Below are positions 7,379 through 15,774 of a stretch of DNA of 64,000 bases, in pieces. A program made the translations under genes and the position numbers. Within the stretch, counting starts at the first letter, position 1. The number at the start of each line of letters is the position of its first letter. This DNA comes from Flavobacteriaceae bacterium UBA1682 (GTDB lineage: Bacteria; Bacteroidota; Bacteroidia; Flavobacteriales; Flavobacteriaceae): assembly GCA_002320285.1 (NCBI GenBank), contig DCKE01000029.1:1698-65697 (forward strand). Reading direction: 5' to 3'. Under the pieces are notes generated by a model. That model was not told where the DNA came from. It worked only from the letters and a program-made list of their open reading frames with translations, and did not search any database.

Positions 7379-8029
7379 ATGAATATGACACTCAATTCAA
7401 TTTTTCAATTTTTAGTTCCGAAGGATAAAAAGTTTTATCCCTTGTTTGAACAAGCCACGAATAAGTTAATCCTATTATCAGAAACCCTCCATGAGGCGAT
7501 CAATTTGCCAAGTAAAGAAAGGGAGGAATACTTTAAGACAGTAGAGACCATAGAAAACGATATTGAAAATATCGTTCAAAACATCCGAATTGAATTAAGT
7601 AGAAATTTCATCACTCCTTTTGATCGTGAGGATATTCATTCCCTGATTACGGCGATTGATGATGTTGCAGATTTTATGAATGATGCTGCGAGTCGAATGC
7701 GTTTGTATCAAGTGGATAAAATCACCAAATCCATTCGTAAATTGACTGAAGTCAATGTAGAAACCTGCAAACAAATTGGAATTGCCATTTACGAATTAAA
7801 AGGCATGAAAAATTTGGATACCATTTCAGAATGTTGTCGTGTGATTAATAAATTAGAAGCGAAAGCAGACAAAATATTTGATAAGGCGGTGGCAGATCTG
7901 TTCGAAAATGAAACGGATGCTAAAAACATCATTAAATACAAAGAGGTATTATCTGCCTTAGAAGCGGCTTCGGATAAATGTAAACAGGTAGCCAAGGTTT
8001 TGGAAACCATCACTGTAAAATATTCTTAA
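7379..8029 (+). CDS. DUF47 (PhoU-like) phosphate transport accessory protein
   Basis: A 216-residue, mostly helical protein of the DUF47/PhoU-like family (N-terminal FQFLVPKDKKFYPLFEQ, then paired helices with DREDIHSLITAIDDVADFMNDA). These proteins commonly pair with PiT transporters and are thought to regulate them. The PiT gene starts 15 bp after its stop, so the two form an operon. There is no signal peptide; it is presumably cytoplasmic. The ATG at 7379 lies just after the predicted transcription start; the next in-frame ATG (third codon) is an alternative. Confidence 0.9.
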   Translation: MNMTLNSIFQFLVPKDKKFYPLFEQATNKLILLSETLHEAINLPSKEREEYFKTVETIENDIENIVQNIRIELSRNFITPFDREDIHSLITAIDDVADFMNDAASRMRLYQVDKITKSIRKLTEVNVETCKQIGIAIYELKGMKNLDTISECCRVINKLEAKADKIFDKAVADLFENETDAKNIIKYKEVLSALEAASDKCKQVAKVLETITVKYS

Positions 8030-8044
8030 TCAACCGAAGGCTTC

Positions 8045-9124
8045 ATGGATTTTACTTTATTAATTATCATTATAGTACTGGCTTTAGGGTTTGACTATAT
8101 AAACGGTTTCCACGATGCGGCCAATTCGATTGCAACCATTGTAGCAACAAAAGTTTTAACTCCTTTTCAAGCAGTACTGTGGGCAGCAGCTTTTAACTTT
8201 ATTGCTTATTTTATTTCTAAATATCTTATAGGGGAATTTAAGATTGGAAACACCATTGCCAAATCGGTCAATGAGCACTTTATTACTTTAGAAGTGATAT
8301 TAGCAGGGCTAGTTGCGGCAATTATTTGGAATCTCTTGACTTGGAAAATGGGAATTCCATCTTCGTCATCACATACTTTACTCGGTGGATTTATTGGAGC
8401 TGCTTTAGCCCATGCCGGTGCGTTTTCCGCTATTTTTGACGGGCAACAAATCGATGTAATCAACTATGTAAAAGTAATACCTACCTTTTTGTTTATTTTC
8501 GGAGCTCCTTTAATAGGTATGATCGTCGCCTATCTGATTACGGTACTGATCATGCATATCTGTAAACGAGCCAATCCGCATAGAGCTGAAAAGTGGTTTA
8601 AAAAGTTGCAATTGGTTTCTTCTGCTTTGTTCAGTTTGGGACATGGAGGGAATGATGCACAAAAAGTCATGGGAATTATCGGAGCAGCTGTGATTTGTTA
8701 CCACATCAATATTCAAGATGTCGCTTATACAGGACTGGCTAGTGCAGATCGATTTTCACATTTTGTGGAAGATTGGTATTGGGTGCCTTTGGCTTCCTTT
8801 GTATTTATCGCACTTGGAACACTTTCTGGGGGATGGAAAATCGTAAAAACCATGGGAACTAAGATCACTAAAGTCACGCCTTTGGAAGGAGTCGCTGCAG
8901 AAACAGCAGGAGCGCTTACTTTATATGTCACGGAACACTTAGGGATTCCAGTTTCTACAACACATACGATTACCGGTTCGATTATCGGTGTGGGGATCAC
9001 CAAACGGATCTCCGCAGTGCGCTGGGGAATCACCATCAGTTTACTTTGGGCTTGGATTTTAACCATACCCGTTTCGGCTCTTATAGCTATGGGAGTTTAC
9101 TATGTCTTGACAATGTTCCTTTAA
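8045..9124 (+). CDS. Inorganic phosphate transporter, PiT family
   Basis: A 359-residue inner-membrane protein with about ten hydrophobic segments. The two family repeats are recognisable: DYINGFHDAANSIATIVAT near the N terminus and LGHGGNDAQKVMGIIGAA in the middle. PSSSSHTLLGG and PVSTTHTITGSIIG also match the paired family signatures. It takes up phosphate, usually driven by protons or sodium and often as a metal-phosphate complex. It is translated in an operon with the DUF47 protein. No Pst genes are near. Confidence 0.95.
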   Translation: MDFTLLIIIIVLALGFDYINGFHDAANSIATIVATKVLTPFQAVLWAAAFNFIAYFISKYLIGEFKIGNTIAKSVNEHFITLEVILAGLVAAIIWNLLTWKMGIPSSSSHTLLGGFIGAALAHAGAFSAIFDGQQIDVINYVKVIPTFLFIFGAPLIGMIVAYLITVLIMHICKRANPHRAEKWFKKLQLVSSALFSLGHGGNDAQKVMGIIGAAVICYHINIQDVAYTGLASADRFSHFVEDWYWVPLASFVFIALGTLSGGWKIVKTMGTKITKVTPLEGVAAETAGALTLYVTEHLGIPVSTTHTITGSIIGVGITKRISAVRWGITISLLWAWILTIPVSALIAMGVYYVLTMFL

Positions 9125-9137
9125 AAATAGCATCAAA

Positions 9138-9172
9138 AAAAACAACTTCGAAAGAAGTTGTTTTTTTTTTGA
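9138..9172 (+). terminator. Terminator of the phosphate transport operon
   Basis: AACAACTTC (9141-9149), GAAA tetraloop, GAAGTTGTT (9154-9162), then a run of about ten T. An A tract on the other side makes it potentially two-way. Confidence 0.85.
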
Positions 9173-9186
9173 ACGAATAATGCTAT

Positions 9187-9214
9187 TTGTTTGATTTTTG
9201 AATGATTAGATTTG
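9187..9214 (+). promoter_or_regulatory. Promoter of the aldehyde dehydrogenase gene
   Basis: TTG (9187-9189), 17 bp, TAGATTTG (9207-9214). This is a full match to the Bacteroidota promoter. The predicted start site near 9221 lies after the upstream in-frame ATG at 9202, which decides in favour of the ATG at 9241 as the real start. Confidence 0.7.
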
Positions 9215-9240
9215 GGATAGAACTAAAAAATTTATCCCCT

Positions 9241-10740
9241 ATGAGTACTATTCAAAAACCCCATTTTAAAGCGAAATACGACAATTATATCAATGGAGCT
9301 TTCGTTGCTCCTGTTAGTGGTAAATATTTCGACGTCATTTCGCCTGTTGATGGGAAGGTATTTTCTCAAGCGGCTCATTCCGGTAAGGAAGATATAGATA
9401 AAGCAGTAGAAGCAGCTGATAAAGCATTTAAAACTTGGAGTAAAGTATCTTCAAAAGATCGTAGTGCGCTGTTGCATCAAATAGCCAAGGTTATGGAAGA
9501 TAACCTGGAGTATTTAGCCGCAGTAGAGACTATAGATAATGGAAAAGCTATACGAGAAACTATGGGTGCCGATGTGCCTTTGGCCATTGATCACTTAAGG
9601 TATTTTGCCTCTGTGATCCGTTCGGAAGAAAGTTCAATTACAGAGTTGGATGAGAATACGGTTTCCATTGCACTGGAAGAACCTTTAGGTGTGATTGCGC
9701 AAATTATTCCTTGGAACTTCCCTTTGTTGATGGCGTTTTGGAAATTGGCTCCAGCTCTAGCTGCTGGAAATACGATAGTATTAAAACCTGCCGAGAGTAC
9801 GCCAATCTCTATTCTAATTGTTATGGAGTTAATAGGATCGTTATTGCCTCCTGGAGTATTAAACGTAATCAATGGTTTTGGAGCAGAAATGGGACGTCAT
9901 TTAGTGGCGCATCCTAAGGTTTCCAAAGCTGCCTTCACCGGTTCTACCGCTACGGGACGAATGATTATGCAATATGCTTCTGAAAATGTGATTCCCGTGA
10001 CTTTGGAATTGGGAGGAAAATCTCCTAATATCTTTTTCCCATCTGTAGCCGATCACGATGATGCGTTTTTTGACAAAGCCGTTGAAGGGGCAGTGTTATT
10101 TGCTTTTAATCAAGGAGAGGTTTGTACTTGTCCTTCGCGATTATTGGTGCACGAATCGATTTATGATAAGTTTATAGCCAAGGTTATTGAGCGTACCGAA
10201 GCTATTAAATTCGGTAACCCTTTAGACAGTACCACCATGATGGGGGCCCAAGCTTCTAAGGTACAGTATGAAAAAATATTGTCCTATATCAAATTGGGGA
10301 AAGAAGAAGGTGCGGAACTCTTAACCGGAGGAGAAGCCAATTCCATTCCAGGATTGGATGGAGGATATTATATCAAGCCAACCATCTTTAAAGGACATAA
10401 TAAGATGAGAATTTTCCAAGAGGAAATTTTCGGTCCTGTTTTGGCTGTAACGACTTTTAAAACCACAGAAGAGGCTATTGAGATTGCCAACGATACCATA
10501 TATGGCCTTGGAGCTGGTGTGTGGACTCGTGACGCGCATGAGATCTACCAAGTTCCTAGAGCGATACAAGCCGGTAGAGTGTGGATTAACCAATATCACT
10601 CTTATCCAGCAGGTGCTCCTTTTGGAGGATATAAACAATCTGGATTCGGTCGTGAGAACCACAAAATGATGTTGAATCACTACCGCCAAGTAAAAAATAT
10701 GTTGATATCCTACGATAAAAACAAACAAGGACTTTTTTAA
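9241..10740 (+). CDS. NAD(P)-dependent aldehyde dehydrogenase
   Basis: 499 residues from the ATG at 9241 (MSTIQKPHFKAKY). It oxidises aldehydes to acids. Marks are YINGAFVAP, IIPWNFPLLMAFWKLAPALA (Asn of the oxyanion hole), KPAESTP, FTGSTATGR, and the general-base Glu in VTLELGGKSPNIFF. The catalytic Cys lies in the NQGEVCTCPSRLLVH segment, whose extra Cys next to it is typical of the AldB/ExaC group. FQEEIFGPVLAV is also present. The gene is followed by a DUF779 gene, a pairing I know from other bacteria for this dehydrogenase group, and by a convergent AraC regulator. The substrate is unknown; acetaldehyde or other short aldehydes are likely. Confidence 0.94.
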   Translation: MSTIQKPHFKAKYDNYINGAFVAPVSGKYFDVISPVDGKVFSQAAHSGKEDIDKAVEAADKAFKTWSKVSSKDRSALLHQIAKVMEDNLEYLAAVETIDNGKAIRETMGADVPLAIDHLRYFASVIRSEESSITELDENTVSIALEEPLGVIAQIIPWNFPLLMAFWKLAPALAAGNTIVLKPAESTPISILIVMELIGSLLPPGVLNVINGFGAEMGRHLVAHPKVSKAAFTGSTATGRMIMQYASENVIPVTLELGGKSPNIFFPSVADHDDAFFDKAVEGAVLFAFNQGEVCTCPSRLLVHESIYDKFIAKVIERTEAIKFGNPLDSTTMMGAQASKVQYEKILSYIKLGKEEGAELLTGGEANSIPGLDGGYYIKPTIFKGHNKMRIFQEEIFGPVLAVTTFKTTEEAIEIANDTIYGLGAGVWTRDAHEIYQVPRAIQAGRVWINQYHSYPAGAPFGGYKQSGFGRENHKMMLNHYRQVKNMLISYDKNKQGLF

Positions 10741-10751
10741 TGTTGATTGTG

Positions 10752-10783
10752 GAGCTGCTTAATTTTTAAGCAGCTCTTTTTTT
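10752..10783 (+). terminator. Hairpin terminator after aldehyde dehydrogenase
   Basis: GAGCTGCTTAA (10752-10762) and TTAAGCAGCTC (10766-10776) form an 11-bp stem with a 3-nt loop, followed by T7. It sits between the dehydrogenase and DUF779 genes, so the second gene may be expressed by read-through only. Confidence 0.8.
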
Positions 10784-10797
10784 AATCCGATGAAACG

Positions 10798-11175
10798 ATG
10801 ATAAAACGAATTGAAGCGACTGATACCGCTATGGAATTGATTAGAGAATTACAGGGTTTGCACGGTGATTTGATGTTTTATCAAGCTGGTGGATGCTGTG
10901 AAGGAACCCAACCTTTGTGTTTACATAAAGATGGAATTCTCAAACGACTTGGCGATGTCTGTGTCGGACATGTTGGCGGTGTTGAATTTTGGATGGATAA
11001 GGATCTGTTTGAATATTGGAAGCATGCTCATTATACGCTCGATGTCGTGGAAGGCTATGGGACAGGTGGTTTTTCTTTAGAAGTACCGTTGGGAAAGACG
11101 TTTAAGATAGTATACCGCATCTATACCCCTGAAGAAGAAACTCAGTTGGAGCCGCTCATTGCAATAGAAAGCTAG
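10798..11175 (+). CDS. DUF779 domain protein
   Basis: A 125-residue protein matching the DUF779 family, including the GGCCEGTQPLC segment (about residues 32-42) whose three Cys could bind a metal or be redox active. No signal peptide. Genes of this family are often next to aldehyde dehydrogenase genes, as here (57 bp apart). The biochemical role is not known. The last 4 bp overlap the end of the convergent AraC gene. Confidence 0.85.
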   Translation: MIKRIEATDTAMELIRELQGLHGDLMFYQAGGCCEGTQPLCLHKDGILKRLGDVCVGHVGGVEFWMDKDLFEYWKHAHYTLDVVEGYGTGGFSLEVPLGKTFKIVYRIYTPEEETQLEPLIAIES

Positions 11176-12095
11176 CAGTCTTTTGCAAGTGATTGTTGGT
11201 ATTGTTTTGGCGTGATGCCTTCGTGTTTTTTAAATAGCCGAATAAAGTAATTGCTGTCTTCGAACCCACTGAGGTAACTAACCTCTTTGATGGGGATCAA
11301 GGATGAAGACAATATGTTTTTTGCTTTAGATATTTTTTGTTCGATGATAAATTCAATCGGACTGATTCCCAATTCTCTTTTGAAATAACGATATAAAGTC
11401 GAAGGACTCATGCATGCCTGATTACATAATTGATCTAGACTACCTGTTTTTTCCGGATTTTCCCTGATAAAAGATACTAGAGACTGTATGATCGTTGGCG
11501 TTTTTTGCGATTTAAGGTTTGGAATTTCGCTGTTTTGTTGTTGCATGATCGCGATCAAAAGCGTGTCGAGCTGTGATTCCTCCCAATTTTCTGTAATTAT
11601 TTTTTTTGGATGGAGTAAGTCGCGTGTGATGCGATGAAAAATCTGATTGATTTTGGTGCTTTTAAGCAAAGATAATTCTTGAATATTGAGATTCCATTCG
11701 CCATTTAATTTGGGTTTTTTTTCATTTAAAATTTCTGCCTTTTTCATCAGAAAATCAGGGTTAATCGACACGCTTGTACACTGTGTGGGCTGTTTTGTAG
11801 TGGCTTCGGGGAAATCGATTTTAAGATGGCTGTTCTTCGGTAGTAATAAAGTTTGATTTTTATTGAAGAGAAAAGAGTTTTGTGGATCGATTTCAATGAG
11901 TTTTTGTCCGTTGATGATATTGGAAAAGACCGGATTGGAAAAGGCAACGGGTATCTGATACATTGGCTCGTGGATTTCTGTAAAAAAAATCTCGCAAGTA
12001 TCTGTTTTCCAAATGGAGTGACTTTCAACAAATTCATGATTTATTTTTGAATGTTGAAAAATATTCGAGAATAAAGGGAAGCTATTTAAATTCAT
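11172..12095 (-). CDS. AraC-family transcriptional regulator
   Basis: 307 residues. The N-terminal half (about 1-180) looks like the variable cupin-type sensing region. The C-terminal half holds the two helix-turn-helix units of AraC proteins, with LDQLCNQACMSPSTLYRYFK followed by the signature SYLSGFEDSNYFIRLFKKHEGITPKQYQ. It probably controls the adjacent, convergent aldehyde dehydrogenase/DUF779 genes, but this is inferred only from position. The ends overlap by 4 bp with the DUF779 gene. Confidence 0.9.
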   Translation of the reverse strand: MNLNSFPLFSNIFQHSKINHEFVESHSIWKTDTCEIFFTEIHEPMYQIPVAFSNPVFSNIINGQKLIEIDPQNSFLFNKNQTLLLPKNSHLKIDFPEATTKQPTQCTSVSINPDFLMKKAEILNEKKPKLNGEWNLNIQELSLLKSTKINQIFHRITRDLLHPKKIITENWEESQLDTLLIAIMQQQNSEIPNLKSQKTPTIIQSLVSFIRENPEKTGSLDQLCNQACMSPSTLYRYFKRELGISPIEFIIEQKISKAKNILSSSLIPIKEVSYLSGFEDSNYFIRLFKKHEGITPKQYQQSLAKDC

Positions 12096-12176
12096 CTTAA
12101 AATCTTTGGAAGATGAATTTACTAAATGTTTTTTGAAATAGTTTTATAATTATGTTAAAACCAGTATACTAAAGAC

Positions 12177-12210
12177 AAAAAGCTACTTGTCGGAAGACAA
12201 GTAGCTTTTG
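12177..12210 (-). terminator. Terminator of prfB
   Basis: AAAAGCTACTTGT pairs with ACAAGTAGCTTTT (13-bp stem, loop CGGAAG). It lies directly after the prfB stop on the minus strand, with T/A tracts on both sides. Confidence 0.8.
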
Positions 12211-12213
12211 AAT

Positions 12214-13306
12214 TTAATCTCTTTGCCCCATCATCATCAGGTAGGCTTTTAAGAAATTGTCAATTTCGCCGTTCATCACAGCATCAACATCGGTTGATTC
12301 GTGTTGTGTGCGAACATCTTTTACTAATTTGTAAGGATGCATGACATAATTTCTAATTTGCGAACCCCATTCGATTTTTTTCTTATTGGCTTCAATTTCG
12401 TCTCGTTTGGCTTGACGTTTCTTTAATTCGATTTCATACAATTGCGATTTCAGCAATTGCATGGCTTTGTTTTTATTATCTAATTGAGAACGGGTTTCCG
12501 AATTTTCAATGATAATACCGGTAGGGTGGTGACGCAATCGAACAGCGGTCTCGACCTTGTTCACATTTTGTCCTCCAGCTCCACTAGAACGCATGGTTTC
12601 CCAGGATATATCCGAGGCACTAATATCGATCTCAATCGTATCGTCTGCTAGTGGATATACATAGACCGATGCAAAGGAAGTATGTCTTTTGGCATTGCTA
12701 TCAAAAGGGGAGATACGCACCAATCGATGTACGCCATTCTCTCCTTTTAAGTAACCGAAGGCATATTCTCCTTCAAACTCTAAAGTTACTGTTTTAACAC
12801 CCGTAACCTCACCTTCTTGAAAGTTGAGCTCTTTGATTTTATAACCGCTTTTTTCTGCCCACATCATATACATTCGCATCAACATCGCTGCCCAGTCACA
12901 ACTTTCAGTACCACCGGCACCAGCGGTGATTTGGATTACTGCACTAAGGCTGTCACCTTCGTCTGAAAGCATGTTTTTAAATTCGAGGTCTTCGATGATT
13001 GCTATGGTTTGCTGATAATGTTCCGTAACCTCGGATTCATCAACATCGCCTGAGGCATAAAAATCCAAAAGTACCTGCAATTCCTCTAAGCTATTTTGAG
13101 CTGCCTGATAACCTTCCACCCATTTCTTTTTGGAGCGCAAATTTTTCACGAGTATCTCCGCTTCCTTAGGGTGATTCCAAAAATCAGGTGCAAATGTCTT
13201 CTCTTCTTCGTTGGCAATTTCAATTAATTTCTGATCGACGTCAAAGATATCGTCTTAAGGCACCAAGCCGGTCAATAATATTCTTTACATGTTCGGTGTT
13301 TATCAT
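12214..13306 (-). CDS. prfB: Peptide chain release factor 2 (with programmed +1 frameshift)
   Basis: RF2, which reads UGA and UAA stop codons and releases the peptide. The gene starts at the ATG at 13306 (MINTEHVKNIIDRLGALRRYL), meets an in-frame TGA as codon 22 (13243-13241), and continues in the +1 frame from GAC at 13242 to 12214, giving 363 residues. The main frame holds the SPF anticodon-like tripeptide (about residues 199-201) and the GGQ motif (about 244-246, SSGAGGQNVNK). A start at the later in-frame ATG at 13149 would remove about 52 residues of the N-terminal domain. The frameshift is the known RF2 autoregulation: low RF2 makes the ribosome pause at UGA and shift. Confidence 0.96.
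13240..13246 (-). promoter_or_regulatory. prfB: prfB +1 programmed frameshift site CTTTGAC
   Basis: On the minus strand the sequence is CTT TGA C, the conserved RF2 frameshift site. Zero frame ends at TGA; shifting +1 after CTT gives Leu-Asp and joins the downstream release-factor frame exactly. The upstream stretch TTAAGACGATAT lacks a strong Shine-Dalgarno-like stimulator. Confidence 0.95.
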
Positions 13307-13328
13307 AATTTCAGTACTTTTATAGCCA

Positions 13329-13336
13329 CAAAAATA
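13329..13336 (-). promoter_or_regulatory. -7 promoter element of prfB
   Basis: Minus-strand TATTTTTG (TAnnTTTG), 22 nt upstream of the ATG at 13306. Its position supports that ATG, and so the frameshifted reading, as the real start. Confidence 0.5.
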
Positions 13337-13354
13337 GTTATTCCTTTTTGAAAT

Positions 13355-14380
13355 ATGGAAATTAATTTAGTTAGCGATACCATTACCAAACCAAGCCCTG
13401 AAATGGTAGAATACATGATGAAGGCAAGAGTGGGTGATGATGTTTATAAATTGGACGAAAGTACCAATGAATTAGAAAAAACGGTTGCAGATCTGTTCGG
13501 TATGGAGGCGGCTTTGTTCTTTCCTTCAGGTACTATGGCCAATCAGGTTGCCATCAAGTTGCATACCAATTCCGGCGAGAGATTAATTTGCGACAAAGAT
13601 TCGCATGTTTACGCTTTTGAATCCGGTGGACCAGCTTTTCACAGTGGAGTTGCTTGTACTTTACTACCGGGTAATAGAGGTAGAATTACAGCAGAACAAG
13701 TTAGAGAAGCCTATACAGACGATTCTAACGTTCATTACGCTGCAACTACTCTGGTTTGTGTGGAAAACACAACCAATAAAGGAGGTGGTGCTTGTTATGA
13801 TATCAACGAATTGGTTAAAATCAAACAAGTTTGCGATGAAACCGGTATGAAATTTCATTTAGACGGTGCTCGTTTATGGAATGCATTAGTTGCAAAACAA
13901 TTGCATCCCAGACAATTCGGTGAATTGTTTGATACGATTTCCGTTTGTTTATCAAAGGGATTAGGTGCACCAATGGGGTCTGTCCTATTGGGGTCTAAAG
14001 AAGATATCCAAAAAGCAACTCGTTTGCGTAAGCTTTTCGGTGGTGGTATGCGTCAAACCGGTTTTATGGCTGCGGCAGGATTATTTGCTTTAAAAAACAA
14101 TGTGAGCCGTTTGCAACGCGATCATTATAGAGCAAAACAATTGGAGTTACTCTTGCTTAAGAAGGGCTGGGTTAAACACGTTGAACCCGTTCAAACCAAT
14201 ATCGTAATCTTTAATTTAAAAGAGGGGTATAGCCCAACGGTTTTGATGGAGCGGTTAAAAAATAAAAATATTTTGATCAGTACTATGGGCAACGGCTTGT
14301 TGCGAATGGTTACGCATATGGATTATCGAGAAGTCATGCATGAATATGTGATGGAAACCCTCACCAACTTAGATATTTAG
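13355..14380 (+). CDS. ltaE: Low-specificity L-threonine aldolase
   Basis: A 341-residue PLP enzyme of fold type I (beta-eliminating lyase family) that cleaves threonine or allo-threonine to glycine and acetaldehyde. Marks are LVSDTITKPSPEM at the N terminus, FPSGTMANQVAIK, HLDGARLWNA (PLP-ring Asp), and SVCLSKGLGAPMGSVLLG with the Schiff-base Lys. The length is normal. It is divergent from prfB, with 48 bp between the starts. The acetaldehyde product could be used by an aldehyde dehydrogenase such as the one at 9241, but there is no direct link. Confidence 0.93.
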   Translation: MEINLVSDTITKPSPEMVEYMMKARVGDDVYKLDESTNELEKTVADLFGMEAALFFPSGTMANQVAIKLHTNSGERLICDKDSHVYAFESGGPAFHSGVACTLLPGNRGRITAEQVREAYTDDSNVHYAATTLVCVENTTNKGGGACYDINELVKIKQVCDETGMKFHLDGARLWNALVAKQLHPRQFGELFDTISVCLSKGLGAPMGSVLLGSKEDIQKATRLRKLFGGGMRQTGFMAAAGLFALKNNVSRLQRDHYRAKQLELLLLKKGWVKHVEPVQTNIVIFNLKEGYSPTVLMERLKNKNILISTMGNGLLRMVTHMDYREVMHEYVMETLTNLDI

Positions 14381-14384
14381 AATC

Positions 14385-14414
14385 AAAAATGCCACTCCGA
14401 AGAGTGGCATTTTT
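14385..14414 (+). terminator. Terminator of threonine aldolase
   Basis: AAAAATGCCACTC, loop CGAA, GAGTGGCATTTTT: 13 bp of stem including the A/T arms, starting 5 nt after the stop codon. Confidence 0.85.
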
Positions 14415-14476
14415 ATTTAGATTGTATAAAAACACAGAATTAACAATTCTGATTTTTTTGGAATCGGAAATATTTG

Positions 14477-14484
14477 TAGTTTTG
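14477..14484 (+). promoter_or_regulatory. -7 promoter element of the small membrane protein gene
   Basis: TAGTTTTG matches TAnnTTTG. A TTTG ends at 14460, 16 bp upstream, slightly short of the usual spacing. The expected start site is near 14491, just before the ATG at 14503. Confidence 0.5.
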
Positions 14485-14502
14485 TTTAGAATTAATATAA
14501 AT

Positions 14503-14805
14503 ATGGAAAAGTTAAAACAACGCTGGGGAATCGATTCTAATTTTCAAATTGTAGTTATTTTTATAGTTTTTGCTATAACCGGCTCTACAGCTTCTTGGGT
14601 TACTAAGCCCATTCTGGATTTTCTCGGTATCTCTAGAGAGGCGATGAATCCATTTTTATATTGGTTTTTGCGTATCGTTTTAATCCTACCGGTTTATAAA
14701 CTTCTATTGTTATTCTTTGGAACCGTTTTTGGACAACGTTTGTTCTTTTGGAATTTCGTAAAAAAAATGCTCCAAAGAATGGGTTTTAGTTTTTTATACC
14801 GCTAA
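14503..14805 (+). CDS. Small membrane protein (DUF6787-like)
   Basis: A 100-residue protein from the ATG at 14503 (MEKLKQRWGIDSNFQ). It has two hydrophobic segments, FQIVVIFIVFAITGSTASWV and a second around FLYWFLRIVLILPVYKLLLLFFGTVFG, and a basic C terminus. I believe it belongs to a Flavobacteriia-specific family (DUF6787), but I know no function. An upstream in-frame extension runs through the terminator hairpin and the promoter and is rejected. It ends 1 bp before the convergent methyltransferase gene. Confidence 0.8.
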   Translation: MEKLKQRWGIDSNFQIVVIFIVFAITGSTASWVTKPILDFLGISREAMNPFLYWFLRIVLILPVYKLLLLFFGTVFGQRLFFWNFVKKMLQRMGFSFLYR

Positions 14806-14806
14806 G

Positions 14807-15532
14807 CTATTTTTTGTGTATAATAAAAATACACGGTCGTTTGTGTAAATCGACCTGGTGTTTTTTCCACTCTGCGATCGACTTGGTTTTGATATACTCG
14901 GTCGGTAAAGTGATGTCACAAGCAATACACAGTTGTGTCTGCGGATGTAAGGCTGCGACCATTTCTTCTACGATCTGATTGTTTCTATAAGGTGTTTCAA
15001 TAAACAGTTGTGATTGATCTCTTTCAGAAGAGATGCGCTCTAACGTTTTTAATGTGGCTTTTTTCTCCGATTTGTCAATAGGTAGGTATCCGTTAAAGGC
15101 AAAACTTTGACCGTTCATACCCGAAGCCATCAGTGATAGTAGTATTGAAGAAGGTCCAACCAGCGGAATTACCGGAATGTTTTTTTCGTGTGCAATTTTG
15201 ACTATAACGGCACCTGGATCAGCAACTCCTGGACATCCAGCATCACTCATGAGGCCTACGTTTTTCCCCTCTAAAAGCGGTTGTATATATTGATAATGAC
15301 TACTTACCTCAGTGTGTTTGTTTAATGGAAATAAGATTAAGTCCGCTTGAACTTTTGTCGGACAAATCGCTTTAATAAATCTACGCGCTACTTTTTCGTT
15401 TTCAACAACAAAAATATCGATCAACTCTATGGCGCGTTTAACGGTTTGAGGCAATACCTCGTCTGGTGGAGTATCGTCTCCTAAGGTGATTGGAATTAAG
15501 TATAGTTTACCTAATGACGATGAAATGTCCAT
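14807..15532 (-). CDS. Tetrapyrrole-methylase-fold methyltransferase (RsmI-like)
   Basis: A 241-residue SAM-dependent methyltransferase of the tetrapyrrole methylase fold, similar to RsmI (16S rRNA C1402 2'-O-methyltransferase). Marks are KLYLIPITLGDD at the N terminus, the SAM loop GLMSDAGCPGVADPGA, VGPSSILLSLMASGMNGQSFAFNGYLP, and FIETPYRNN. It is shorter than E. coli RsmI, lacking the C-terminal extension. This is the shorter form common in Bacteroidota, which may sit beside a full rsmI elsewhere. The target is therefore uncertain, though rRNA is likely. Confidence 0.85.
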   Translation of the reverse strand: MDISSSLGKLYLIPITLGDDTPPDEVLPQTVKRAIELIDIFVVENEKVARRFIKAICPTKVQADLILFPLNKHTEVSSHYQYIQPLLEGKNVGLMSDAGCPGVADPGAVIVKIAHEKNIPVIPLVGPSSILLSLMASGMNGQSFAFNGYLPIDKSEKKATLKTLERISSERDQSQLFIETPYRNNQIVEEMVAALHPQTQLCIACDITLPTEYIKTKSIAEWKKHQVDLHKRPCIFIIHKK

Positions 15533-15546
15533 AAATTATTTTTTTT

Positions 15547-15554
15547 CAAATTTA
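15547..15554 (-). promoter_or_regulatory. -7 promoter element of the RsmI-like gene
   Basis: Minus-strand TAAATTTG (TAnnTTTG), 14 nt before the ATG at 15532, which would give a very short leader. Confidence 0.45.
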
Positions 15555-15651
15555 CTAATTATTTATCAAAACCATAGAAACCCAGGCTGCATAAAGTTAT
15601 AAAGTCTAGGTTGCGGCATTACATTTTAAAAGGCGAGCATCCGCCTGCTGA

Positions 15652-15711
15652 ATGTCTTTTGTACTGGCTTTGTATGCCTTCGTTATAGTTGCTTTATATT
15701 TAATTAATTAG
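15652..15711 (+). CDS. Possible 19-residue hydrophobic peptide
   Basis: A short frame, MSFVLALYAFVIVALYLIN, is almost entirely hydrophobic and long enough for one membrane span. It lies in the 242-bp gap between two minus-strand genes. A small hairpin (AGGCG/CGCCT) lies about 10-20 nt upstream. There is no clear promoter. It could easily be chance in AT-rich DNA. Confidence 0.15.
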   Translation: MSFVLALYAFVIVALYLIN

Positions 15712-15774
15712 CTTATAGATGGTTGAAGTGAATTTTGTATGAGCTTTGTATATTGGTAATTGCTTCACAATTCC

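Noticed and set aside
12214..13306. prfB as a broken gene with an internal stop
   Set aside because: The stop is in the classic CTTTGAC context and a single +1 shift joins the two frames exactly; it is programmed frameshifting.
14389..14502. Upstream extension of the small membrane protein gene
   Set aside because: It would run through the threonine aldolase terminator and the gene's own TAnnTTTG promoter.
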